From Actinomycetales bacterium (GTDB taxonomy: Bacteria; Actinomycetota; Actinomycetes; Actinomycetales; Beutenbergiaceae), in contig JAENWO010000003.1 of NCBI GenBank assembly GCA_016649925.1, forward strand, positions 1 to 24,114: a DNA stretch of 24,114 bases. Direction: 5' to 3'. This document shows positions 1 to 7,308 of the stretch, piece by piece (position 1 is the stretch's first letter; every line of letters begins with the position of its first letter). The position numbers and the translations under genes were made by a program. The notes under the pieces were generated by a model. The model made no database searches, had not been told where the DNA came from, and worked only from the letters and a program-made list of their open reading frames with translations.

Positions 1-225
1 CCGCGCAGGGCGGCACGTAGCACCCACCGCCGCGTGCCGAGAACCTCTCGGTGCCGCTTCCTGCCGCGCACTTCGTCGCGCACCGCCCGATGGTCGAGCG
101 TCGCGATCGTCCCTCGGGAGGCTCTGAACCGCAGCCGGCTCACGCGTGCCGATTGGCGGTGCTGGTCTCCCCGAGCGGGTCGCCGAGGGGCAAGGCCTCC
201 ACCGGGGCCGAGGGGAGAGCGCCCC
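1..225. other. Window edge, no firm gene
   Basis: No protein family is recognisable here. On the minus strand a frame stays open from a GTG at 143 to the window edge and reads Arg-rich (it begins MSRLRFRASRG). It has no clear Shine-Dalgarno sequence or -10 element, so it is only a possible gene start. The + strand frames either meet stops (for example TGA at about 125) or have the Arg/Pro/Ser-rich composition of shadow frames. A short inverted repeat, GAGGGG at 210-215 and CCCCTC at 222-227, overlaps the stop codon of the amidohydrolase gene and may act as its terminator. Confidence 0.3.
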
Positions 226-1485
226 TCAGCCCATCGGGGCGAGGTAGGCCAGCGCCGCCACCACCGCGGCCCTCGTGCCCACCTCGAGCGTCGGCTGGAT
301 GACGGGGGCGAAGAACGGCGAGTGGTTCGAGGGGATGTCCTCGAGGAGCCGGCCTTGCGCGACGGCACTGTCCCACACGTCGGGATCCGTACCGCCGATG
401 AACCAGAACAGGTACGGAACACCCCAGGCGTTCGGGAGGTGGGAGAAGTCCTCGCCGCCGGTGATGGGCTCGGACTCCTGGACGGCGTCACCGAAGACCG
501 CGGCGAGAGCATCCGTCACGACGCGCGTGACGCCGCCGTCGTTCACGGTCAGAGGGACCTGGTCGAAAAGGGTGATCTCGGGCTCGCGGCCACTGCCCGC
601 CGCGGCGCACTCGGCGCGGATGATCCGCTCGATGGCGGCGAGCACCCGGTCGCGGACCGCTGTGTCATAGGTGCGCACATTGAGCTGCAGCTCGGCGAGG
701 GCCGGGATGATGTTGGACTTCGTGCCCGCGTGGATCGATCCGACGGTCACCACGGCGAACTCGAGGGGGGACACCTCGCGGGCCACGATGCTCTGCAGCC
801 GCTGCACGATCGCCGAGGCGAGCACGATCGGGTCGACCCCGTAATGCGGCATCGAGCCGTGCGCACCGCGCCCATGGACCGTGACGCGGATGCTGTCGGA
901 CTGCGCCATGGTCGCGCCCGCACGGGTGAGGATCAGTCCGGCGCGGTGCGGCATGACGTGCTGACCGAGAGCGACGTCGGGGCGCGGGACGCGGTCGGTG
1001 AGAGCGTCGGCCACCATGCCCTGCGCGCCGTCGCCCGTCTCCTCGGCCGGCTGGAAGAGGGCGACGTACGTGCCCTGCCAGTGTGCCGCGCCCCGGGCGA
1101 GCAGCTCGCACGCGCCGAGCAGCCACGTCATATGCACGTCGTGCCCGCACGCGTGCATGACGGGCACGTCGATCCCGTCACGGTCGACACCGCGCGCGAG
1201 GGAGGCATAAGGCAGGCCGGTGAGCTCCTCGACGGGGAGCGCGTCCATGTCCGCACGCATCAGCACCGTGGGACCCTCGCCGTTGCGCAGGACGCCGACG
1301 ACGCCCGTGCCGCCGATGCCCTCGGTCACCTCGAAGCCGAGCTCCCGGAGCTTGGCCGCCATGGTCGCGGCACTCCCGTGCTCGGCGTGGCTCAGCTCGG
1401 GATGCGCGTGCAGGTCGCGGTAGAGGTCCTCCTGCCACGCCGTCGTCGCCGCCTGTCCGGCCAGTACCTGCTCGACGGCAGCCAT
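226..1485 (-). CDS. M20 family amidohydrolase (M20D, HipO/AbgB-like)
   Basis: A zinc-type amidohydrolase of 419 residues, expected in the cytosol, that would cleave N-acyl amino acids or related amides. The exact substrate cannot be read from the sequence. Visible signatures are RADMDALP at residues 77-84, HACGHDVH at 111-118 (metal-binding Cys113 and His115 typical of M20D), the PAEET acid pair at about 146-150, a central dimerisation domain with GRGAHGSMPHYGVDPI, and the C-terminal ITGGEDFSHLP and NHSPFF metal-site segments. The length is normal for the family. The ATG at 1485 is chosen because GAGGAGAGGGA lies just upstream; the frame stays open further upstream but loses similarity there. 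The gene is divergent from nrdHIEF and looks monocistronic. A long inverted repeat sits 27-100 bp upstream of the start. The family call is secure; the substrate is unknown. Confidence 0.9.
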   Translation of the reverse strand: MAAVEQVLAGQAATTAWQEDLYRDLHAHPELSHAEHGSAATMAAKLRELGFEVTEGIGGTGVVGVLRNGEGPTVLMRADMDALPVEELTGLPYASLARGVDRDGIDVPVMHACGHDVHMTWLLGACELLARGAAHWQGTYVALFQPAEETGDGAQGMVADALTDRVPRPDVALGQHVMPHRAGLILTRAGATMAQSDSIRVTVHGRGAHGSMPHYGVDPIVLASAIVQRLQSIVAREVSPLEFAVVTVGSIHAGTKSNIIPALAELQLNVRTYDTAVRDRVLAAIERIIRAECAAAGSGREPEITLFDQVPLTVNDGGVTRVVTDALAAVFGDAVQESEPITGGEDFSHLPNAWGVPYLFWFIGGTDPDVWDSAVAQGRLLEDIPSNHSPFFAPVIQPTLEVGTRAAVVAALAYLAPMG

Positions 1486-1511
1486 GGTGTTCCCTCTCCT
1501 CGGCGACAACC

Positions 1512-1585
1512 CCGGCACGCGAGTGCTGGAGATTCCTCTCATTCCTTCAAGATATGGCGGCGAAACGCCAGCACTCGCGTGCTGG
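1512..1585. repeat. Large inverted repeat upstream of the amidohydrolase
   Basis: The arm CCGGCACGCGAGTGCTGG at 1512-1529 matches the reverse complement of CCAGCACTCGCGTGCTGG at 1568-1585 at 17 of 18 positions, with a 38-bp spacer. The second arm is itself close to a palindrome. Its position 27-100 bp upstream of the amidohydrolase ATG suits an operator pair or a leader hairpin. The half-sites point the opposite way from a CIRCE element, so HrcA is not suggested. The regulator is unknown. Confidence 0.55.
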
Positions 1586-1769
1586 GGGTACCCGGCGGCG
1601 GTGCGTTGTCCGGAGGTATCCCCGGGCCCGGTGTCGGTGGTCTGCAGGAGACTGGAGGTATGTCCGGCAAGAGGGTCTCGACGGCGGTCCGAGGGCGTGT
1701 GTCCGTGGCCGGACGGTGCACGGCCCGGTGGATCCACGCTGGCCCCGATGGCGTCGCGCCGGGCTCGCC

Positions 1770-1883
1770 TGTGGACAAGTCGGACGTGCGCGGACCGTTT
1801 CGCGGATACCGGCAGACGGGTGCACAGGATGTGCACAGAACGGCGCCGGAAGTCCACAGCGACACGCCATCACCTGTGGAGGA
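1770..1883. promoter_or_regulatory. Cluster of DnaA-box-like sites upstream of nrdHIEF
   Basis: TGTGGACAA at 1770-1778 is the exact reverse complement of TTGTCCACA, the high-GC actinobacterial DnaA box. Within the next 105 bp there are 7-of-9 matches at 1829-1837 (ATGTGCACA), 1850-1858 (AAGTCCACA) and 1875-1883 (TGTGGAGGA, reverse orientation). They lie directly upstream of two NrdR boxes. DnaA control of reductase genes is known for E. coli nrdAB. That it acts here is inference. Confidence 0.45.
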
Positions 1884-1906
1884 CACGCCCGCGACACGAC
1901 GCGCCG

Positions 1907-1954
1907 ACACAAGTCCTAGGGGTATCGAGTTATCGCTACCACTAGGTGTAGTGT
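1907..1954 (+). promoter_or_regulatory. Paired NrdR boxes in the nrdHIEF promoter
   Basis: Box 2 at 1939-1954 reads CCACTAGGTGTAGTGT, with a CACTA/TAGTG dyad that matches the 16-bp NrdR consensus closely. A weaker box 1 at 1907-1922 reads ACACAAGTCCTAGGGG. The two start exactly 32 bp apart, about three helical turns, which is the spacing typical of NrdR operator pairs. NrdR is the ATP/dATP-sensing repressor of ribonucleotide reductase genes. The nrdH start is about 119 bp downstream, so the leader is long. No confident -35 hexamer was identified. Confidence 0.7.
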
Positions 1955-2072
1955 CTGAGAAGTCGGGCGGAACAGACAGCCCGACGAAAGACATCACAGT
2001 AGTTTCAGGCCGGTGGTTCCCGCTCCAGGTGCTGTGGGGCCGCAGCCGAACGACGATGAAGGGGAATGCGCC

Positions 2073-2324
2073 ATGACCATTACCGTCTTCAGCAAGCCGG
2101 CCTGCGTGCAGTGCGACGCGACGTACCGGGCGCTGAACAAGCACGGCCTCGACTACACGATCGTGGACATCAGCACCGACGCCGAGGCACTCGACTCGGT
2201 CAAGGCGCTCGGGTACCAGCAGGCTCCGGTGGTGTTCGCCGGCGGGGACCACTGGTCCGGGTTCCGTCCGGACAAGATCAAGGCACTCGCCACGAGCGCC
2301 CGCCCGGTGGCCGCGACCGCTTGA
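2073..2324 (+). CDS. nrdH: Glutaredoxin-like NrdH redoxin
   Basis: An 83-residue thioredoxin-fold electron donor that reduces the class Ib ribonucleotide reductase NrdE and is itself recycled by thioredoxin reductase. The redox motif C11-V-Q-C14 follows the first strand (MTITVFSKPAC). The family signature WSGFRPD at 61-67 is intact, and the APVV segment at 51-54 carries the cis-proline region. The length is standard. The ATG at 2073 is preceded by GAAGGGGA at a good distance; an ATG-initiated frame at 2066 is a shadow. It is the first gene of nrdHIEF, 108 bp ahead of nrdI, and sits downstream of paired NrdR boxes that should repress it when deoxynucleotides are plentiful. Confidence 0.95.
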   Translation: MTITVFSKPACVQCDATYRALNKHGLDYTIVDISTDAEALDSVKALGYQQAPVVFAGGDHWSGFRPDKIKALATSARPVAATA

Positions 2325-2355
2325 CGATCGCCGCGGCGCGCGAGCCGCAGACATG

Positions 2356-2387
2356 AGGCCACCCGGGAGGCAACGACCGGGCGGCCT
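2356..2387 (+). terminator. Hairpin between nrdH and nrdI
   Basis: AGGCCACCCGG at 2356-2366 pairs with CCGGGCGGCCT at 2377-2387, 10 of 11 positions plus a possible G-U pair, around a 10-nt loop. A TT follows but there is no real U-tract. It could be a partial terminator that makes nrdH more abundant than the reductase subunits, or an RNA-stabilising stem at the nrdH 3' end. A small palindrome, CAGTTCAACTG at 2389-2399, follows. Confidence 0.45.
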
Positions 2388-2432
2388 TCAGTTCAACTGA
2401 CCACCACCAGCACCACCGATAGGGCAGCGTCG

Positions 2433-2834
2433 ATGAGTGGCATCGTGTACTTCTCCTCAGTCTCGGAGAACACGCGTCGGTTCGTGGATCGCCTGGAGCT
2501 GCCGGCGCAGCGCATCCCGCTGCGGCCGTCCGATCAGCCCCTGGCCGCCAGGGAGCCGTACGTGCTCATCGTGCCGACGTACGGCGGTGGCAACGGGCGC
2601 GGCGCGGTGCCCAAGCGGGTCATCACGTTCCTCAACGACGAGAAGAACCGTTCGCTGATCCGCGGCGTGGTCGCCGCGGGCAACACGAACTTCGGCAGCG
2701 CCTACTGCATCGCCGGGAACATCGTGGCGCGCAAGTGCCAGGTACCCCACCTGTACAACTTCGAACTTCTGGGAACGACCGAGGACGTGCTTCGCGTCCG
2801 TGAGGGATTGGGACAGTTTTGGCTGCAACACTGA
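2433..2834 (+). CDS. nrdI: Flavodoxin-like NrdI
   Basis: A 133-residue FMN protein that delivers an oxidant to NrdF for assembly of the dimanganese-tyrosyl radical cofactor. The first FMN phosphate loop is visible as SSVSENT at residues 8-14. PTYGGG (about 49-54), GNTNFGSAYCIAG (about 83-95) and a C-terminal helix complete the NrdI fold. The length is typical for actinobacteria. The start ATG at 2433 has only a weak AGGGCAG upstream. The 3' end overlaps the chosen nrdE start by 16 bp, which suggests translational coupling. Identification is secure from order and sequence. Confidence 0.93.
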   Translation: MSGIVYFSSVSENTRRFVDRLELPAQRIPLRPSDQPLAAREPYVLIVPTYGGGNGRGAVPKRVITFLNDEKNRSLIRGVVAAGNTNFGSAYCIAGNIVARKCQVPHLYNFELLGTTEDVLRVREGLGQFWLQH

Positions 2835-4972
2835 CAGACACCGGGCTCGAGATGACGACGCCGGCCATGGACTACCACTCGCTGAACGCGATGCTGAACC
2901 TCTACGGGCCGAACGGGGAGATCCAGTTCGACCGGGACCGGGAGGCTGCGCGGGAGTACTTCCTGCAGCACGTCAACCAGAACACCGTCTTCTTCCACAA
3001 CCTCAAGGAGAAGCTCGAGTACCTGGTCGAGAACGGGTACTACGAGACCGAGGTGCTGGACAAGTACGCGTTCGAGTTCGTGCAGCGGCTCTTCGACCAC
3101 GCGTACAGCAAGAAGTTCCGCTTCCAGACGTTCCTCGGGGCGTTCAAGTACTACACGTCCTACACGCTGAAGACGTTCGACGGGAAGCGCTACCTCGAGC
3201 GCTACGAGGACCGGGTCTGCATGGTCGCGCTCACGCTGGCCGACGGCGACGAGGCGTTCGCCACGTCCATGGTCGACGAGATCATCTCGGGACGCTTCCA
3301 GCCCGCCACGCCGACGTTCCTCAACTCCGGCAAGAAGCAGCGCGGTGAGGCCGTGTCCTGCTTCCTGCTGCGCATCGAGGACAACATGGAGTCCATCGCC
3401 CGCGCGATCAACTCCGCCCTCCAGCTGTCCAAGCGCGGCGGCGGGGTGGCGCTGCTGCTGAGCAACATCCGGGAGCACGGCGCACCGATCAAGAAGATCG
3501 AGAACCAGTCCTCCGGCGTCATCCCCGTGATGAAGCTCCTCGAGGACTCCTTCTCCTACGCCAACCAGCTGGGTGCGCGTCAGGGTGCGGGAGCGGTCTA
3601 CCTGCACGCCCACCACCCCGACATCATGCGGTTCCTGGACACCAAGCGGGAGAACGCGGATGAGAAGATCCGCATCAAGACGCTGTCCCTCGGGGTCGTG
3701 ATCCCGGACATCACGTTCGAGCTGGCCCGCAAGAACGAGGACATGTACCTGTTCTCGCCGTACGACGTCGAGCGCGTCCACGGCGTGCCGTTCGCCGAGG
3801 TGAACGTCAGCGAGAAGTACCACGAGATGGTCGACGACGGCCGGATCCACAAGAAGAAGATCAAGGCGCGCGACTTCTTCCAGACCCTCGCCGAGATCCA
3901 GTTCGAGTCGGGTTACCCGTACATCATGTTCGAGGACACGGTGAACAAGGCGAACCCGATCAAGGGCAAGATCACGCACTCGAACCTGTGCTCGGAGATC
4001 CTGCAGGTATCGACCGCCTCGACCTACAACGACGACCTGTCCTACTCCCACGTCGGCAAGGACATCTCCTGCAACCTGGGCTCGCTGAACATCGCCTCGG
4101 CGATGGACTCCCCGGACTTCGGTCGCACCGTCGGCACCGCGATCCGTGCCCTGACCGCGGTCAGCGACCAGACCCATATCTGGTCCGTACCCTCGATCGA
4201 GCAGGGGAACAACGACTCGCACGCGATCGGCCTCGGGCAGATGAACCTGCACGGCTACCTGGCGCGGGAGCGGATCCACTACGGGTCCGAGGAGGGGATC
4301 GACTTCACCAACATCTACTTCTACACGGTGCTGTTCCACGCCCTGCGCGAGTCGAACCAGCTGAGCATCGAGCGCGGGACCCGCTTCAAGGGCTTCCACG
4401 ACTCCACCTACGCGAGCGGTGAGTTCTTCACCAAGTACGTCGAGCAGACGTGGGAACCCCAGACCGGGCGGGTGCGTGAGCTGTTCGAGGAGTCGGGCGT
4501 GCACGTCCCGACGCAGGACGACTGGCAGGCGCTGGCGGCCTCGGTGGCCGAGCACGGGATCTACAACCAGAACCTGCAGGCCGTTCCGCCCACCGGGTCG
4601 ATCTCCTACATCAACAACTCGACGTCGTCGATCCACCCGGTGGCCTCGAAGATCGAGATCCGCAAGGAGGGCAAGATCGGGCGCGTCTACTACCCGGCGC
4701 CGTACCTGACGAACGACAACCTCGAGTACTTCGCGGATGCCTACGAGATCGGCTACGAGAAGATCATCGACACCTACGCCGCGGCGACTCAGCACGTCGA
4801 CCAGGGTCTTTCCCTCACCCTGTTCTTCAAGGACACCGCCACGACGCGTGACATCAACCGCGCCCAGATCTACGCGTGGCGCAAGGGCATCAAGACGCTG
4901 TACTACATCCGGCTGCGCCAGATGGCCCTGACGGGCACCGAGGTCGAGGGCTGCGTGTCCTGCATGCTCTGA
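2819..4972 (+). CDS. nrdE: Class Ib ribonucleotide reductase, alpha subunit NrdE
   Basis: The catalytic subunit (717 residues) that reduces ribonucleoside diphosphates to deoxyribonucleoside diphosphates. Active-site features are present: substrate-site cysteines C181 (AVSCFLL) and C418 (ISCNLGSLN), the N389-L-C391-S-E393 thiyl-radical triad, and the C-terminal relay pair C712 and C715 (EGCVSCML) that receives electrons from NrdH. The N-terminal extension is short (MDYHSLNAMLNLYG begins near residue 17), so a full ATP-cone is absent, as usual for class Ib. The start is taken as TTG at 2819 because GAGGGA lies 11 bp upstream and the overlap with nrdI is typical; ATG at 2852 is an alternative that loses 11 residues and has no Shine-Dalgarno sequence. 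It is followed by a 105-bp gap before nrdF. Confidence 0.96.
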   Translation: MAATLTDTGLEMTTPAMDYHSLNAMLNLYGPNGEIQFDRDREAAREYFLQHVNQNTVFFHNLKEKLEYLVENGYYETEVLDKYAFEFVQRLFDHAYSKKFRFQTFLGAFKYYTSYTLKTFDGKRYLERYEDRVCMVALTLADGDEAFATSMVDEIISGRFQPATPTFLNSGKKQRGEAVSCFLLRIEDNMESIARAINSALQLSKRGGGVALLLSNIREHGAPIKKIENQSSGVIPVMKLLEDSFSYANQLGARQGAGAVYLHAHHPDIMRFLDTKRENADEKIRIKTLSLGVVIPDITFELARKNEDMYLFSPYDVERVHGVPFAEVNVSEKYHEMVDDGRIHKKKIKARDFFQTLAEIQFESGYPYIMFEDTVNKANPIKGKITHSNLCSEILQVSTASTYNDDLSYSHVGKDISCNLGSLNIASAMDSPDFGRTVGTAIRALTAVSDQTHIWSVPSIEQGNNDSHAIGLGQMNLHGYLARERIHYGSEEGIDFTNIYFYTVLFHALRESNQLSIERGTRFKGFHDSTYASGEFFTKYVEQTWEPQTGRVRELFEESGVHVPTQDDWQALAASVAEHGIYNQNLQAVPPTGSISYINNSTSSIHPVASKIEIRKEGKIGRVYYPAPYLTNDNLEYFADAYEIGYEKIIDTYAAATQHVDQGLSLTLFFKDTATTRDINRAQIYAWRKGIKTLYYIRLRQMALTGTEVEGCVSCML

Positions 4973-5077
4973 CCGAGCGAGCGCTCTCTCCGGCGACGGC
5001 GTCGCCCCCGGCCGGTCCTGGGGAGGCGCCCGCCGACACCCCACACGCTGACAGAAAACTTGCAAGGAGCAGTGCCC

Positions 5078-6052
5078 GTGTCCGAAAAGCTCAAGCTGGT
5101 CTCCCGCGTCCAGGCCATCAACTGGAACCGGATCGAGGACGACAAGGACCTCGAGGTCTGGGATCGCCTGACCGGGAACTTCTGGTTGCCGGAGAAGATC
5201 CCGCTGTCCAACGACATCCAGTCGTGGCACACGCTCAAGGAGCACGAGCAGCTGATGACGACGCGCGTGTTCGCCGGCCTGACGCTGCTCGACACCGTGC
5301 AGGGCACCGTCGGTGCGGTCAGCCTCATCCCGGACGCGCTGACCCCGCACGAGGAGGCCGTCTACACGAACATCGCGTTCATGGAGTCGGTGCACGCGAA
5401 GTCGTACTCTTCGATCTTCTCCACGCTCATCTCCACGGCGGAGATCGACGACGCGTTCCGCTGGTCGGAGGAGAACGAGAACCTCCAGCGCAAGGCGCAC
5501 ATCATCCTGGACTACTACCGCGGCGACGACCCCGAGAAGCGCAAGGTCGCCTCCACGATGCTCGAGTCGTTCCTGTTCTACTCCGGCTTCTACGCCCCGA
5601 TGTACTGGTCCAGCCGGGCGAAGCTGACGAACACGGCCGACCTGATCCGCCTGATCATCCGCGACGAGGCCGTCCACGGGTACTACATCGGCTACAAGTT
5701 CCAGAAGGCCCTGGAGAAGGCGACGCCCGAGCGCCGCGCCGAGCTCAAGGACTACACGTTCGAGCTGCTCTTCGAGCTGTACGAGAACGAGGAGCAGTAC
5801 ACCGAGGACCTGTACGATCCGCTCGGCCTGACGGAGGACGTCAAGGCGTTCCTGCGCTACAACGCGAACAAGGCGCTGATGAACCTCGGTTACGAGGGGC
5901 TGTTCCCCAAGGACCAGGTCCAGGTGAACCCGGCGATCCTGTCCGCGCTCTCCCCGAACGCGGACGAGAACCACGACTTCTTCTCCGGCTCCGGCTCCTC
6001 CTACGTGATCGGCAAGGCCGTCAACACCGAGGACGAGGACTGGGAGTTCTAG
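5078..6052 (+). CDS. nrdF: Class Ib ribonucleotide reductase, beta subunit NrdF
   Basis: The radical-generating subunit (324 residues) that holds the dimetal-tyrosyl cofactor and passes the radical to NrdE. Expected ligands and radical site are visible: D72 (LLDTVQG), E103 and H106 (MESVHAKSY) with the radical tyrosine Y110, and a second E-x2-H ligand set in RDEAVHGYY near residue 200. The acidic, aromatic C-terminus (EDEDWEF) is the usual NrdE-docking tail. The start is GTG at 5078, placed 8 bp after AAGGAG; a TTG at 5060 keeps the frame open but lies upstream of that ribosome site. Last gene of the operon. A REP-like hairpin follows 18 bp after the stop. Confidence 0.95.
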   Translation: MSEKLKLVSRVQAINWNRIEDDKDLEVWDRLTGNFWLPEKIPLSNDIQSWHTLKEHEQLMTTRVFAGLTLLDTVQGTVGAVSLIPDALTPHEEAVYTNIAFMESVHAKSYSSIFSTLISTAEIDDAFRWSEENENLQRKAHIILDYYRGDDPEKRKVASTMLESFLFYSGFYAPMYWSSRAKLTNTADLIRLIIRDEAVHGYYIGYKFQKALEKATPERRAELKDYTFELLFELYENEEQYTEDLYDPLGLTEDVKAFLRYNANKALMNLGYEGLFPKDQVQVNPAILSALSPNADENHDFFSGSGSSYVIGKAVNTEDEDWEF

Positions 6053-6067
6053 GGGTTCTCTGAAATC

Positions 6068-6109
6068 CCGGATGCCAGGCACTCGATCGGTGGTCGAGGG
6101 CCTTGCATC
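6068..6109. repeat. REP-like palindromic element, copy 1 (probable terminator)
   Basis: GATGCCAGGCACTCGA at 6071-6086 pairs with TCGAGGGCCTTGCATC at 6094-6109 (14 of 16 positions, 7-nt loop), between the convergent ends of nrdF and the ABC ATPase gene. The left arm with two extra bases (6068-6086) matches 12749-12767 at 18 of 19 bases, so this is a dispersed repeat and not only a local stem. It probably terminates transcription in both directions; no U-tract is present. Confidence 0.65.
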
Positions 6110-6141
6110 TGAGTTCTGACACCTCGGCCGATGGCGCCGGG

Positions 6142-7308
6142 TTACAACGCCTCAGCGACGGAAGCCGGGCCGAAGAAGTCCTCGCCGCCGTCGTCGGCCG
6201 CCCGACTCGGGTCCGTGGCGACGGCTGTGACGTCGTGTCGGGCGAGCTCGCCCCGGGCGATGGCCTCGGCGAAGTGGCAGGCCACCCGGTGGGAGTCCGG
6301 TGCGCCTTCGATGTCGACCGTACGCAGCTCGGGTCGTTCGGTGTCGCACCGGGTCGGCTGGCGCCAGGGGCACCGCGTGTGGAAGCGGCACCCGCTGGGC
6401 GGGTTGGCAGGGCTGGGTAGGTCGCCGACGAGCAGGATCTGCTCGCGCGAGTCCTCCACCACCGGATCCGGGACCGGGACAGCTGACATCAGCGCCCGGC
6501 TGTAGGGGTGCAGCGGGGACGCGTACATATCGTCCGCCTGGGCTTCTTCAACGAGCGCCCCGAGGTACATCACCCCGACCCGGTCGCTGATGTGCCGGAC
6601 CACGGCCAGGTCGTGGGCGATGACCAGGTACGTGAGGCCGAACTCCTCCTGCAGGTCCTCCAGCAGGTTGATGACCTGCGCCTGCACCGAGACGTCCAGG
6701 GCGCTGACCGGCTCATCGGCGACGATCAGCTGCGGGTCGACCGATAGGGCGCGGGCGATGCCCACCCGCTGACGCTGCCCCCCGGAGAACTCGTGCGGGT
6801 ACTTGCTCAGGGCGCTGCTCGGCAGGCCCACGGCCCGCAGCAGGTCGGTCAGCCGGGCGTGCGCGTCCTGGGTCTTCGTCAGTCCGTGGGCGCGCATCCC
6901 CTCGAGCAGCAGCTGCTCGACCGTCTGGCGCGGGTCCAGGCTCCCCAACGGATCCTGGAAGACCATCTGCATGTGTCGCCGCTGCCGGCGCAACTCCTCG
7001 CCCTTGAGGGCGGCGAGGTCTGTCCCGGCGAAGTACACCTCACCCGCCGTCGTCGGCTCGAGCTGGAGCAACGCCCTCCCGAACGTGGACTTGCCACAGC
7101 CGGACTCGCCCACCAGACCGTAGGTCTCACCGCGTCGGATCCGCAGGTCCATGCCGTCGACGGCGTAGACGTAGCCGACCGTCCGGTCGAACACGATGCC
7201 GCGCTTGATCGGGAAGTGCACCTTGAGCCCGCGGACGTCGACGAGGAACTCCTCATCCGCCGCCTCGGACAGCTCGCTGATGTCGGCTTCATCGGTCGGG
7301 ACGGTCAT
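6142..7308 (-). CDS. Peptide ABC transporter ATP-binding protein (DppF/OppF-type)
   Basis: One of two cytoplasmic ATPases (388 residues) that power the peptide importer encoded upstream. Walker A GESGCGKS is at residues 67-74, a Q-loop lies in MVFQDPLGSLDPRQ, the ABC signature is FSGGQRQRVGIARAL, Walker B is LIVADEPVSALD and the switch histidine is in LVIAHDLAVV. The C-terminal oligopeptide-transporter domain has the Cys-containing segment GCRFHTRCPWRQPTRCD typical of this subfamily. The start ATG at 7308 has GGAGG upstream, and its A overlaps the TGA of the preceding gene (TGATG), so the two are translationally coupled. The N-terminal 20 residues are acidic and not conserved in the family. 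Last gene of a five-gene operon. Confidence 0.93.
   Translation of the reverse strand: MTVPTDEADISELSEAADEEFLVDVRGLKVHFPIKRGIVFDRTVGYVYAVDGMDLRIRRGETYGLVGESGCGKSTFGRALLQLEPTTAGEVYFAGTDLAALKGEELRRQRRHMQMVFQDPLGSLDPRQTVEQLLLEGMRAHGLTKTQDAHARLTDLLRAVGLPSSALSKYPHEFSGGQRQRVGIARALSVDPQLIVADEPVSALDVSVQAQVINLLEDLQEEFGLTYLVIAHDLAVVRHISDRVGVMYLGALVEEAQADDMYASPLHPYSRALMSAVPVPDPVVEDSREQILLVGDLPSPANPPSGCRFHTRCPWRQPTRCDTERPELRTVDIEGAPDSHRVACHFAEAIARGELARHDVTAVATDPSRAADDGGEDFFGPASVAEAL

Noticed and set aside
1512..1585. CIRCE (HrcA) element, suggested by GAGTGCT and AGCACTC half-sites.
   Set aside because: The half-sites are in the opposite order and 38 bp apart; CIRCE is AGCACTC-N9-GAGTGCT.
34..2076. Long + strand open frame covering the amidohydrolase gene and the nrd promoter.
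   Set aside because: It is antisense to a clear M20 enzyme and runs through a promoter region with operator sites; no family features.
2702..6082. A very long open frame on the minus strand (over 1100 codons) across nrdE and nrdF.
   Set aside because: It is the antisense shadow of two well-conserved genes in a high-GC genome; its composition is Val/Leu/Arg/Asp-rich with no recognisable domain.
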